Positions 19,212-27,738 of a DNA stretch of 64,000 nucleotides are shown here, one piece after another (the stretch's first letter is position 1; every line of letters begins with the position of its first letter). Source of the stretch: Siccibacter colletis. GTDB taxonomy: Bacteria; Pseudomonadota; Gammaproteobacteria; Enterobacterales; Enterobacteriaceae. The stretch covers positions 62,001 through 126,000 of the forward strand of contig NZ_JMSQ01000004.1 in NCBI RefSeq assembly GCF_000696575.1. Reading direction: 5' to 3'. The translations under genes were made by a program, and so were the position numbers. The notes under the pieces were generated by a model that was given only the letters and a program-made list of their open reading frames with translations, was not told where the DNA came from and searched no databases.

Positions 19212-20183
19212 ATGCCAAACAGTCTGACCTGGTGCGATCTGCCAGACGATGTTTCTCACTGGCCAGGGTTGCCGCTTTCATTGAGTGGTGATGAGGTAAT
19301 GCCGCTGGATTATCACGCAGGCCGCAGCGGCTGGCTTCTGTACGGTCGGGGGTTGGATAAAGCACAACTGACCCAATATCAGCACAAGCTTGGCGCCGCG
19401 ATGGTGATCGTTACCGCCTGGTGCGTCGAAGACTATCAGGTAATTCGTCTCGCAGGCTCGCTCACGCCACGCGCTACGCGTCTGGCACATGACGCCGGGC
19501 TGGACGTGGCACCGCTCGGCAAGATCCCGCATCTGCGCACCCCGGGTCTGCTGGTCATGGATATGGACTCCACGGTGATCCAGATTGAGTGCATTGACGA
19601 GCTGGCAAAGCTTGCTGGTACCGGCGAGCAGGTATCGGAAGTCACCGAGCGCGCGATGCGCGGCGAACTCGACTTTACCGCCAGCCTGCGCGAACGCGTG
19701 GGTACGCTGAAGGGCGCGGATGCCTCTATCATGCGCCAGGTGCGCGACGCACTGCCGCTGATGCCCGGCCTGATTCAGCTGGTGCTGAAACTACAGTCCC
19801 TGGGCTGGAAAGTGGCGCTGGCCTCCGGCGGTTTTACCTTCTTCGCTGAATACCTGCGCGACAAACTCCATCTTGATGCGGTAGTCGCTAACGAACTCGA
19901 GATCATGGACGGGAAGCTGACCGGCAACGTGACCGGTGACATCGTCGATGCGCAGTACAAAGCAAAAACCCTGAAGCGGCTGGCCGAGCAGTATGATATC
20001 CCGATGGATCAAACCGTTGCCGTGGGCGATGGTGCCAACGATCTGCCAATGATCCAGACGGCGGGGCTGGGTATTGCCTACCACGCCAAGCCGAAAGTAA
20101 ATGAAAAAACCGAAGTGACGATCCGTCACGCTGATTTGATGGGCGTGTTCTGCATTCTCTCAGGCAGTCTGAATAAGAAATAA
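19212..20183 (+). CDS. serB: Phosphoserine phosphatase
   Basis: A 323-residue enzyme performing the last step of serine synthesis, hydrolysing phosphoserine. An N-terminal regulatory domain of about 100 residues precedes the HAD core, where MDMDSTVIQ carries the nucleophile Asp117 and Asp119; the SGGFTFF and GDGANDLPM motifs complete the site. The ATG at 19212 follows AGGAG and gives the family N-terminus MPN; the in-frame start at 19032 would add 60 unrelated residues. radA follows after 11 bases, so serB-radA-nadR probably form one unit. Confidence 0.97.
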   Translation: MPNSLTWCDLPDDVSHWPGLPLSLSGDEVMPLDYHAGRSGWLLYGRGLDKAQLTQYQHKLGAAMVIVTAWCVEDYQVIRLAGSLTPRATRLAHDAGLDVAPLGKIPHLRTPGLLVMDMDSTVIQIECIDELAKLAGTGEQVSEVTERAMRGELDFTASLRERVGTLKGADASIMRQVRDALPLMPGLIQLVLKLQSLGWKVALASGGFTFFAEYLRDKLHLDAVVANELEIMDGKLTGNVTGDIVDAQYKAKTLKRLAEQYDIPMDQTVAVGDGANDLPMIQTAGLGIAYHAKPKVNEKTEVTIRHADLMGVFCILSGSLNKK

Positions 20184-20194
20184 CGAGGTACAAG

Positions 20195-21577
20195 GTGGCG
20201 AAAGCTCCAAAACGCGCATTTGTCTGTAATGAATGTGGTGCGGATTATCCGCGCTGGCAGGGGCAGTGCAGCGCCTGTCATGCCTGGAATACCATCACCG
20301 AAGTGCGTATCGCCGCCTCGCCGACGGTGGCGCGCAACGAACGCCTCGGCGGCTATGCCGGCAGCGCGGGCGGGGCGAAAGTGCAGAAGCTTTCCGACAT
20401 CAGCCTGGAAGAGCTGCCGCGCTTTTCCACTGGCTTTAAAGAGTTTGACCGCGTGCTGGGCGGCGGCGTCGTGCCGGGCAGCGCGATTCTGATTGGTGGT
20501 AACCCTGGCGCCGGCAAATCCACGCTGCTGCTGCAAACCCTGTGCAAACTCGGGGAGCAGATGAAAACGCTCTATGTCACCGGTGAGGAGTCGCTCCAGC
20601 AGGTGGCGATGCGCGCCCATCGTCTGGGGCTGCCGACTAACAATCTCAATATGCTCTCCGAAACCAGCATCGAGCAGATCTGCATGATTGCCGAGGAGGA
20701 GCAGCCAAAACTGATGGTCATCGACTCCATTCAGGTGATGCACATGGCGGATATCCAGTCATCGCCGGGCAGCGTCGCGCAGGTGCGTGAAACCGCCGCC
20801 TATCTGACGCGCTTCGCCAAAACCCGCGGCGTGGCGATTGTCATGGTTGGCCATGTGACAAAAGACGGCTCGCTGGCCGGGCCAAAAGTACTGGAGCACT
20901 GCATCGACTGCTCGGTGCTGCTTGACGGCGACGCCGATTCCCGCTTCCGCACCCTGCGCAGCCACAAAAACCGTTTCGGCGCAGTCAATGAACTGGGCGT
21001 ATTCGCCATGACCGAACAGGGGCTGCGTGAAGTCAGCAACCCGTCCGCCATCTTCCTGAGCCGCGGCGATGAAGTCACCTCCGGCAGTTCGGTGATGGTG
21101 GTCTGGGAAGGCACGCGTCCGCTGCTGGTAGAGATCCAGGCGCTGGTGGATCAGTCGATGATGGGCAACCCGAGACGCGTTGCTGTCGGCCTGGAGCAGA
21201 ACCGTCTGGCGATCCTGCTGGCGGTGCTGCACCGTCACGGCGGCCTGCAGATGGCCGATCAGGACGTCTTCGTTAACGTGGTGGGGGGGGTGAAGGTCAC
21301 CGAAACCAGTGCCGACCTGGCGCTGCTGCTGGCAATGGTCTCCAGCCTGCGCGATCGTCCGCTGCCGCAGGACCTTGTTGTGTTCGGCGAAGTCGGGCTG
21401 GCCGGTGAGATCCGTCCGGTGCCGAGCGGGCAGGAGCGTATCTCCGAAGCGGCGAAGCACGGTTTCCGCCGCGCGATTGTGCCGGCAGCCAACGTGCCGA
21501 AAAAAATCCCCGAGGGAATGCAAATCTTTGGCGTGAAAAAGCTTTCTGATGCGCTAAACGTTTTTGACGATTTATAA
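20195..21577 (+). CDS. radA: DNA repair and recombination protein RadA
   Basis: A 460-residue RecA-like ATPase that drives branch migration in homologous recombination. The N-terminal zinc finger has Cys11, Cys14, Cys25 and Cys28; the Walker A motif GGNPGAGKST is at 101-110, the RadA-specific KNRFG motif lies near 255, and the C-terminal third is the Lon-protease-like domain. It starts at GTG, 11 bases after serB, behind a GAGG-type box. Length equals that of E. coli RadA. Confidence 0.97.
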   Translation: MAKAPKRAFVCNECGADYPRWQGQCSACHAWNTITEVRIAASPTVARNERLGGYAGSAGGAKVQKLSDISLEELPRFSTGFKEFDRVLGGGVVPGSAILIGGNPGAGKSTLLLQTLCKLGEQMKTLYVTGEESLQQVAMRAHRLGLPTNNLNMLSETSIEQICMIAEEEQPKLMVIDSIQVMHMADIQSSPGSVAQVRETAAYLTRFAKTRGVAIVMVGHVTKDGSLAGPKVLEHCIDCSVLLDGDADSRFRTLRSHKNRFGAVNELGVFAMTEQGLREVSNPSAIFLSRGDEVTSGSSVMVVWEGTRPLLVEIQALVDQSMMGNPRRVAVGLEQNRLAILLAVLHRHGGLQMADQDVFVNVVGGVKVTETSADLALLLAMVSSLRDRPLPQDLVVFGEVGLAGEIRPVPSGQERISEAAKHGFRRAIVPAANVPKKIPEGMQIFGVKKLSDALNVFDDL

Positions 21578-21660
21578 TTAGCAATTCAATCGGTTAATTA
21601 CCCGGTTGTTCGCGTCCGGCAGCGTCCGGAGGCGAGCAACAGCGGGAGGCAGGAGGCACC

Positions 21661-22893
21661 TTGTCATCATTCGAGTATCTGAAAACCGCGATCCGTCAGA
21701 AGGGATGTACCCTTCAGCAGGTCGCGGCAGCCTGCGGCATGACAAAGGGCTATCTCAGCCAGTTGCTGAACGCCAAAATCAAGAGTCCGAGCGCGCAAAA
21801 GCTTGAGGCGCTGCACCGTTTCCTCGGCCTTGAGTTTCCGCGCACGCAGAAGAATATCGGCGTGGTATTCGGCAAGTTTTATCCGCTGCATACCGGGCAT
21901 ATCTATCTGATCCAACGCGCCTGTAGCCAGGTGGATGAGCTGCATATCATCATGGGCTACGACGAGAAGCGCGACCGCGCGCTGTTTGAAGCCAGCGCCA
22001 TGTCCCAGCAGCCTACGGTGCCTGACCGTCTGCGCTGGCTGCTCCAGACATTTAAATACCAGAAAAATATCCGTATTCATGCGTTTAACGAAGAGGATAT
22101 GGAGCCGTATCCGCACGGCTGGGACGTCTGGAGCAACGGCATCAAAACCTTCATGCAAGAGAAGGGCATTGCGCCTGACTGGATTTACACCTCGGAAGAG
22201 GCCGATGCCCCGCAGTATCTGGAGCATCTCGGCATTGAAACGGTGCTTATCGATCCGAAACGCACCTTTATGAACATCAGCGGGGCGCAGATCCGCGAAA
22301 ACCCGTTCCGCTACTGGGAATACATCCCTACGGAAGTGAAGCCGTTCTTCGTGCGCACCGTGGCGGTGCTGGGCGGCGAGTCGAGCGGTAAATCGACGCT
22401 GGTGAACAAGCTCGCCAATATCTTCAACACCACGAGCGCCTGGGAGTACGGGCGCGACTATGTTTTTTCCCACCTTGGTGGTGACGAGATGGCGCTGCAG
22501 TACTCCGATTACGACAAGATCGCGCTCGGTCATGCCCAGTACATCGACTTCGCGGTGAAGTACGCCAACAAAGTGGCCTTCATTGACACCGATTTTGTCA
22601 CCACACAGGCGTTCTGTAAGAAGTACGAGGGGCGCGAGCATCCGTTCGTACAGGCGCTCATCGACGAGTACCGCTTCGACCTGGTGATCCTGCTGGAAAA
22701 CAACACGCCCTGGGTTGCCGACGGATTGCGCAGCCTTGGCAGCTCTGTGGATCGCACGGAATTTCAGAGCATGCTGGTGGAGATGCTTGAGGCCAACAAC
22801 GTCGAGTACGTGCATGTCGAGGAGTCCGATTACGACAGCCGTTTCCTGCGCTGCGTCGAACTGGTCAAAAAAATGATGGGTGAGCAGGGATAG
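21661..22893 (+). CDS. nadR: Trifunctional NAD biosynthesis regulator NadR
   Basis: A 410-residue protein with three functions: an N-terminal helix-turn-helix (about 5-50) that represses NAD synthesis genes, an NMN adenylyltransferase domain with GKFYPLHTGH at 71-80, and a C-terminal ribosylnicotinamide kinase domain with the P-loop GGESSGKST near 238-246. The start codon is TTG behind AGGAGGCACC; the translated N-terminus MSSF matches the family. It is the last gene before the REP/rayT cluster. Confidence 0.96.
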   Translation: MSSFEYLKTAIRQKGCTLQQVAAACGMTKGYLSQLLNAKIKSPSAQKLEALHRFLGLEFPRTQKNIGVVFGKFYPLHTGHIYLIQRACSQVDELHIIMGYDEKRDRALFEASAMSQQPTVPDRLRWLLQTFKYQKNIRIHAFNEEDMEPYPHGWDVWSNGIKTFMQEKGIAPDWIYTSEEADAPQYLEHLGIETVLIDPKRTFMNISGAQIRENPFRYWEYIPTEVKPFFVRTVAVLGGESSGKSTLVNKLANIFNTTSAWEYGRDYVFSHLGGDEMALQYSDYDKIALGHAQYIDFAVKYANKVAFIDTDFVTTQAFCKKYEGREHPFVQALIDEYRFDLVILLENNTPWVADGLRSLGSSVDRTEFQSMLVEMLEANNVEYVHVEESDYDSRFLRCVELVKKMMGEQG

Positions 22894-22900
22894 CCTGGAG

Positions 22901-22996
22901 CTGAAGGTGGGGCTGAAGGTGGGTGCGCTACGCTTACCCACCCTACAAAAACATTATCCTATCGTAGGGCGGGTAAGCGCAGCGCACCCGCCGCAA
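22901..22996. repeat. REP pair (BIME) upstream of rayT
   Basis: Two REP hairpins face each other. The first, GGTGGGTGCGCTACGC followed by TTACCCACCCTAC, spans about 22916-22947. The second, GTAGGGCGGGTAAGCGCAGC followed by GCACCCGCC, spans 22964-22992. Read on its own strand, each is preceded by GTAG, the tetranucleotide that RAYT proteins recognise. A truncated CTGAAGGTGGGG at 22901-22912 looks like the remains of another unit. Confidence 0.85.
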
Positions 22997-23034
22997 AAAT
23001 CTATATCAAACGTCTCAAGGAAGGAGAACGTTTT

Positions 23035-23538
23035 ATGTCCCAATATCGTCGCAGTTATCTTCCCGGTGGCAGCTGGTTCTTTACTGTCAACCTGCGCTCG
23101 CGTAAGAGCGATCTACTATGTCGCCACATCGATCTCCTCCGCCATCAGGTGGCACGTGTTAAATCGCGCAGGCCTTTTATTATCAATGCCTGGGTGGTTC
23201 TGCCGGAACATATGCACTGCATCTGGACGCTGCCGGAAAACGATACCGATTATTCAGGGCGCTGGCGGGAGATTAAAAAGGGATTCACCCGTGCGTTGGG
23301 CTCTGCCGGCCTTGCAGATACGATCTGGCAACGGTGCTTCTGGGAACATTGCCTGCGTGATGAGGAGGATTTACGGCGTCACAAAGATTATGTCTACATC
23401 AACCCGGTTAAACATGGATGGGCGAAGAGGGTGCAGGACTGGCCCTGGTCATCGTTTCATCGGGATGTGGCGGCGGGATTATACCCGCTGGATTGGGGTG
23501 GGGAGATGGCGGATATACGCGCGGGAGAACGTGAATAA
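23035..23538 (+). CDS. rayT: REP-associated tyrosine transposase (RAYT)
   Basis: A 167-residue HUH (Y1) transposase-like protein of the IS200/IS605-related RAYT group, which is thought to bind, cut and spread REP hairpins. The HUH pair is His59-Met-His61 in LPEHMHCIW. The catalytic tyrosine is Tyr119, or possibly Tyr121, in the KDYVYINPVKHG segment typical of the family. The gene appears intact. An AAGGAG box lies 13 bases before the ATG. Its stop codon touches the first copy of the downstream REP array, and it is flanked on both sides by REPs with GTAG, as expected for a cis-linked RAYT. Confidence 0.9.
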   Translation: MSQYRRSYLPGGSWFFTVNLRSRKSDLLCRHIDLLRHQVARVKSRRPFIINAWVVLPEHMHCIWTLPENDTDYSGRWREIKKGFTRALGSAGLADTIWQRCFWEHCLRDEEDLRRHKDYVYINPVKHGWAKRVQDWPWSSFHRDVAAGLYPLDWGGEMADIRAGERE

Positions 23539-23754
23539 GGTGGGTGTGCTGCGCTTACCCACCCTACAAATGCCGCTGTGCTGAAGGTGGGTGTGCTGCG
23601 CTTACCCACCCTACAAATGCCGCTGTGCTGAAGGTGGGGGCGCTACGCTTACCCACCCTACAAATGCCGCTGTGCTGAAGGTGGGTGCGCTACGCTTACC
23701 CACCCTACAAAAACGTTACCCCATCGTAGGGCGGGTAAGCGGCGCGCACCCGCC
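23537..23754. repeat. Tandem REP array (four 47-bp units) plus one inverted REP
   Basis: Four direct copies begin at 23537, 23584, 23631 and 23678, exactly 47 bases apart. Each has the hairpin AAGGTGGG...CCCACCCTACAAA; the first three are followed by the spacer TGCCGCTGTGCTG. The fourth leads into AACGTTACCCCATC and an inverted REP with GTAGGGCGGGTAAGCGGC at 23726-23754, repeating the layout of the pair upstream of rayT. Copies 1-2 share TGTGCTGCGC and copies 3-4 share GCGCTACGC, so the array grew by more than one duplication. Confidence 0.9.
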
Positions 23755-23760
23755 ACAGGC

Positions 23761-24762
23761 TTAGTACGCGATAACAACTTTCCCGCGCATATGGCCGTCG
23801 AGCACGGCATCGTGTGCCTGCTGCAGGGTTTCAACGCTCAGGCCGTGCAGCGTTTTGCTGAGTGAGCTTTCCACCACGCCGTCGTCAACCAGCTTCGCCA
23901 CCGCATTGAGGATCTCACCCTGACGCGCCATGTCGGCGGTCTGGTACATGCTGCGGGTGTACATAAACTCCCAGTGCAGCGCGGCGGATTTCAGCTTCAG
24001 CTCGTTCTGATCCAGCGGATGCTCGTTCTCTACGATGGTGCAGATATGGCCCTGCGGGGCGATCAGCTTGCTGACGTTAGCCCAGTGGCCATCGGTATCA
24101 TTGAGAATAAAGATGTAATCCACGTACGTGATGTCGTGCTTCGCCAGCTCGCCCGGCAGATCCTGATAGTTCACCACCAGATCCGCACCGCGATCGCGGC
24201 ACCACTGTGCAGAGTCTTCCCGGGAAGCGGTCGCGATAATCCTGATGTTGCTGTGGTGCTTCGCAAACGGGATGGCGAGAGAACCTACGCCGCCCGCGCC
24301 GCCGATGATCAGCAGGGTTTTGTCCGCTCCGGCATCCTGAATGTTCAGACGTTCGAACAGACCTTCCCAGGCCGTCAGGGCGGTAAGCGGCAGGGCGGCG
24401 GCGGCGGCCCAGTCGAGGGTGCGCGGCTTGTGGCCGACAATGCGGGCATCAATCAGCTGATGGGTGGTGTTACTGCCCGGACGCGTGATGTCCCCGGCGT
24501 ACCAGACTTCATCTCCTGCTTTAAAGCCGGTCACCTTGCTGCCCATCGCTTTGACGATGCCGCTGGCATCCCAACCCAGCACGCGCGGCTCCTGCAGGCC
24601 GTTTTTCACCAGCCCTTTGTGGACCTTGGTATCCACCGGATTCACGGAGGCGGCTTTCACCTCTACCAGCAGATCGTAGTCGCCCGGCGTCGGTTCCTGC
24701 TGGGAAATCTCAATAAAGTGCTTAGGATCCTGCGGGTTAACGGCAATCGCTTTCACAGACAT
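23761..24762 (-). CDS. Zinc-independent medium-chain dehydrogenase / quinone oxidoreductase-like
   Basis: A 333-residue MDR-superfamily protein of the alcohol dehydrogenase-like group related to NADPH:quinone oxidoreductases. The GroES-like domain occupies about 1-125; the nucleotide-binding domain begins with IIGGAGGVGSLA near residue 152-163. No catalytic zinc cysteine-histidine set is evident. Likely an NADPH-dependent reductase of quinones or reactive carbonyls; the substrate is unknown. Its stop codon lies six bases from the REP array. It is divergent from a LysR gene across 118 bases, the usual layout for a target of that regulator. Confidence 0.85.
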   Translation of the reverse strand: MSVKAIAVNPQDPKHFIEISQQEPTPGDYDLLVEVKAASVNPVDTKVHKGLVKNGLQEPRVLGWDASGIVKAMGSKVTGFKAGDEVWYAGDITRPGSNTTHQLIDARIVGHKPRTLDWAAAAALPLTALTAWEGLFERLNIQDAGADKTLLIIGGAGGVGSLAIPFAKHHSNIRIIATASREDSAQWCRDRGADLVVNYQDLPGELAKHDITYVDYIFILNDTDGHWANVSKLIAPQGHICTIVENEHPLDQNELKLKSAALHWEFMYTRSMYQTADMARQGEILNAVAKLVDDGVVESSLSKTLHGLSVETLQQAHDAVLDGHMRGKVVIAY

Positions 24763-24880
24763 ATTTTTTCCTCAATGGGTGAGACGTTCAGGCTGTTGTA
24801 TTCAATGTAGTCTATGCCTGGGTTGTTAAGCTGATAAGATGGACAATCAAGAATGGCGTGTTCGTCTCAGGTGAACAATC

Positions 24881-25777
24881 ATGTTTAAGTCGCTTCAGGA
24901 TATGGCGCTGTTCGCGCTGGTGGCCGAGTGCGGGAGCTTCACGGCTGCCGCCCGGCGGGCAGGCTTGCCCAAGTCCAGCGTCAGTCAGCGCATCAGCCAG
25001 CTGGAAAACAGCCTCGGCATCCGCCTGCTCAACCGCACCACCCGCACGCTTAACCTGACCTTTGCCGGCGAGCATTATCTGGTGCACTGCCGTGAAATGC
25101 TCACCGCCAGCGAGCGCGCGGACCACGCTATCCAGCGGCTGCGGCAAAACCCCAGCGGACGGCTGCGCATTACCAGTCCGGCGGGGATCGGCGCAACGCT
25201 GCTGGCGCGCATGAATGCCCGTTTCCAGGAGGCGTATCCCGACGTCATGCTGGAGGTTTCGGTGTCGGATGATATCCGGGATCTGGTGCTGGAGGGGTTT
25301 GACGTCGCGCTGCGCACCGGTAAGCCGCAGGACTCGTCGCTGATAGGCCGTCTGATTGGCCACTGCCCGCGTCATCTGCTCGCCGCGCCTGGCTATCTGG
25401 CGCAGCATCCTGCGCTGACGCATCCGGGCCAGCTGGCGTCGCACCGCTGTATCACGCATCGGGCGTGGGCGGAATGGGTGCTGCATCGCGAGCAGGAGTA
25501 TTACCGCTGCATCCTGCCCAGGCAGCATCTTACTGATAACCTGCTGTATGCCCGCGAGTGCGCTGTGGCCGGGGCGGGGGTGACGCTGCTGCCGTCATTT
25601 TTGCTGGAGGATACCCTTGAGCGGGGCGTGCTGGTGCCGGTGCTGGAGCAGTGGCAGGCGGAGGGGAACGATCTTTATCTGGTCTATCCGAGCCGCAAAC
25701 TGAACTCGCCGGCGCTGGCCAGCTACATCGACTTTGCGATGGCATTCCGCGACATTAAGGATTTCTATCTGGGATAA
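24881..25777 (+). CDS. LysR-family transcriptional regulator
   Basis: A 298-residue LysR regulator. The winged helix-turn-helix lies at residues 1-60 (SFTAAARRAGLPKSSVSQRISQLE is typical) and the effector-binding domain at about 88-295. The nearest relatives are the CrgA/AaeR-like group, but no specific name can be given. It is divergent from the quinone oxidoreductase-like gene, which it probably controls together with itself. The shared 118-base region is AT-rich on the regulator side; no T-N11-A site could be fixed with confidence. Confidence 0.85.
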   Translation: MFKSLQDMALFALVAECGSFTAAARRAGLPKSSVSQRISQLENSLGIRLLNRTTRTLNLTFAGEHYLVHCREMLTASERADHAIQRLRQNPSGRLRITSPAGIGATLLARMNARFQEAYPDVMLEVSVSDDIRDLVLEGFDVALRTGKPQDSSLIGRLIGHCPRHLLAAPGYLAQHPALTHPGQLASHRCITHRAWAEWVLHREQEYYRCILPRQHLTDNLLYARECAVAGAGVTLLPSFLLEDTLERGVLVPVLEQWQAEGNDLYLVYPSRKLNSPALASYIDFAMAFRDIKDFYLG

Positions 25778-25804
25778 AAAAGAGAAGGGCGAGTGCCCTT
25801 CTCT
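25776..25804 (-). terminator. Rho-independent terminator of ettA
   Basis: A 10-bp stem AGAGAAGGGC / GCCCTTCTCT (25781-25790, 25795-25804) with a 4-base loop. On the minus strand it is followed by six T, which suits ettA. The T-run reaches the stop codon of the convergent LysR gene. Confidence 0.8.
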
Positions 25805-25815
25805 GAGTGGTGCGA

Positions 25816-27483
25816 TTACTTGGTAATACGCTTGTACTTGATACGCTTCGGCTCCAGCGCTTCCGCGCCCAGGGTGCGTTTCTTGTACTCTTCGTACTCA
25901 GTAAAGTTACCTTCGAAGAATTCGACTTTACCTTCATCCTGATAATCGATGATGTGGGTCGCGATACGGTCCAGGAACCAGCGGTCGTGCGAGATAACCA
26001 GCGCACAGCCCGGGAACTCCAGCAGGGCGTTTTCCAGCGCGCGCAGGGTTTCGATATCCAGGTCGTTGGTCGGTTCATCAAGCAGCAGCATGTTGCCGCC
26101 AACCTGCAGCAGCTTCGCCAGGTGCAGACGACCGCGCTCACCGCCGGACAGCTCGCCCACGCGTTTGCCCTGATCGACACCTTTGAAGTTGAAGCGGCCT
26201 ACGTAAGCGCGGCTTGGCATTTCGGTGTTGCCGATCTTCATGATGTCCAGTCCGCCGGACACTTCTTCCCACACGGTTTTGCTGTTGTCCATCGCGTCAC
26301 GGAACTGATCCACCGACGCCAGCTTCACGGTTTCACCGAGATCGATGGTGCCCGCATCCGGCTGTTCCTGACCGGACAGCATACGGAACAGGGTAGATTT
26401 ACCCGCGCCGTTCGGACCGATGATACCGACGATCGCCCCTTTCGGGATAGAGAAAGTCAGATCGTCGATCAGTACGCGATCGCCGTAGGATTTGCGCAGG
26501 TTCGACACTTCCAGCACTTTATCGCCCAGACGCGGTCCCGGCGGAATGAAGAGTTCGTTAGTCTCGTTACGCTTCTGGTATTCAGTGCTGTTAAGCTCTT
26601 CGAAGCGAGCCAGACGCGCTTTGCCTTTGGACTGACGGCCTTTAGCACCCTGACGCACCCACTCCAGCTCTTTCTCAATGGATTTACGGCGCGCCGCTTC
26701 CTGAGAGGCTTCCTGGGCCAGACGCTGATCTTTCTGCTCAAGCCAGGAGGAGTAGTTGCCTTCCCACGGAATACCTTCCCCGCGGTCAAGTTCGAGGATC
26801 CAGCCCGCCACGTTGTCGAGGAAGTAACGGTCGTGGGTAATCGCCACTACGGTTCCTTCGAAGTCGTGCAGGAAGCGTTCCAGCCAGGCCACGGATTCCG
26901 CATCCAGGTGGTTGGTCGGTTCGTCGAGCAGCAGCATGTCTGGTTTTTCCAGCAGCAGGCGGCACAGTGCAACGCGGCGGCGTTCACCCCCGGAGAGGTT
27001 AGCGATTTTCGCATCCCAGTCCGGCAGGCGCAGAGCGTCAGCGGCGCGCTCCAGCTGCACGTTCAGGTTGTGACCGTCGTGCGCCTGGATGATCTCTTCC
27101 AGCTTGCCCTGTTCGGCGGCCAGTTTGTCGAAATCGGCATCCGGGTCGGCATACAGCGCATAGACTTCGTCCAGACGCTTCAGCGCGGTGACCACTTCAG
27201 ACAGCGCTTCCTCAACGGATTCGCGTACCGTGTGCTCAAGGTTGAGCTGCGGCTCCTGCGGCAGGTAGCCGATTTTAATGCCGGGTTGCGGGCGGGCTTC
27301 GCCTTCGATTTCGGTATCGATGCCAGCCATGATGCGCAGCAGGGTAGATTTACCGGCACCGTTGAGACCCAGCACACCGATTTTCGCGCCCGGGAAAAAG
27401 CTCAGCGAGATATTCTTCAAAATATGACGTTTCGGCGGTACGACTTTGCCGACACGATGCATGGTATAAACGAATTGAGCCAC
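25816..27483 (-). CDS. ettA: Energy-dependent translational throttle protein EttA (ABC-F)
   Basis: A 555-residue ABC-F ATPase with two nucleotide-binding domains. It binds the ribosomal E site and gates the first peptide bond according to the ATP/ADP ratio. Walker A motifs GLNGAGKST and GPNGAGKST, two LSGGE signatures and two LLLDEPTN Walker B motifs are present; the arm and interdomain linker characteristic of EttA lie between them. There are no membrane segments. Located between nadR and slt as in E. coli, here with the rayT/REP and LysR genes inserted before it. Confidence 0.97.
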   Translation of the reverse strand: MAQFVYTMHRVGKVVPPKRHILKNISLSFFPGAKIGVLGLNGAGKSTLLRIMAGIDTEIEGEARPQPGIKIGYLPQEPQLNLEHTVRESVEEALSEVVTALKRLDEVYALYADPDADFDKLAAEQGKLEEIIQAHDGHNLNVQLERAADALRLPDWDAKIANLSGGERRRVALCRLLLEKPDMLLLDEPTNHLDAESVAWLERFLHDFEGTVVAITHDRYFLDNVAGWILELDRGEGIPWEGNYSSWLEQKDQRLAQEASQEAARRKSIEKELEWVRQGAKGRQSKGKARLARFEELNSTEYQKRNETNELFIPPGPRLGDKVLEVSNLRKSYGDRVLIDDLTFSIPKGAIVGIIGPNGAGKSTLFRMLSGQEQPDAGTIDLGETVKLASVDQFRDAMDNSKTVWEEVSGGLDIMKIGNTEMPSRAYVGRFNFKGVDQGKRVGELSGGERGRLHLAKLLQVGGNMLLLDEPTNDLDIETLRALENALLEFPGCALVISHDRWFLDRIATHIIDYQDEGKVEFFEGNFTEYEEYKKRTLGAEALEPKRIKYKRITK

Positions 27484-27738
27484 GTTGCGACTTCGCCTCT
27501 TTTATAGTGAGTAAACTGGTTCGTATCAGATGCGAAGTGTAGCCTTTTTCATGGCCCAAGCCCAGCCATCAACGCCCGGCGTGTTATGTCGCGCAGGCCG
27601 CCACACAAAGCGTAAAAAAATGTTCATATCATGGCGCAACCGGGCATGCCTGGTTAGCATGAAAAGGTTGTGCTGTAAGCACACCGGCTCAGGGGCGGCA
27701 TGAGGCTGCCGCGGGAACAACGATATTGAGGAGTCACT

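Noticed and set aside
22880-23584. A 234-residue plus-strand frame overlapping rayT
   Set aside because: It reads through the REP hairpins in another frame of rayT; the correct frame has the HUH and tyrosine motifs and a ribosome-binding site.
23537-23754. Possible CRISPR array
   Set aside because: The units are direct repeats with almost identical spacers, exactly 47 bases apart, and are hairpins of the REP family. There are no unique spacers and no cas genes.
25807-27507. A 566-residue open frame on the plus strand over ettA
   Set aside because: It lies entirely opposite ettA, whose motifs are intact; the frame shows no family resemblance.
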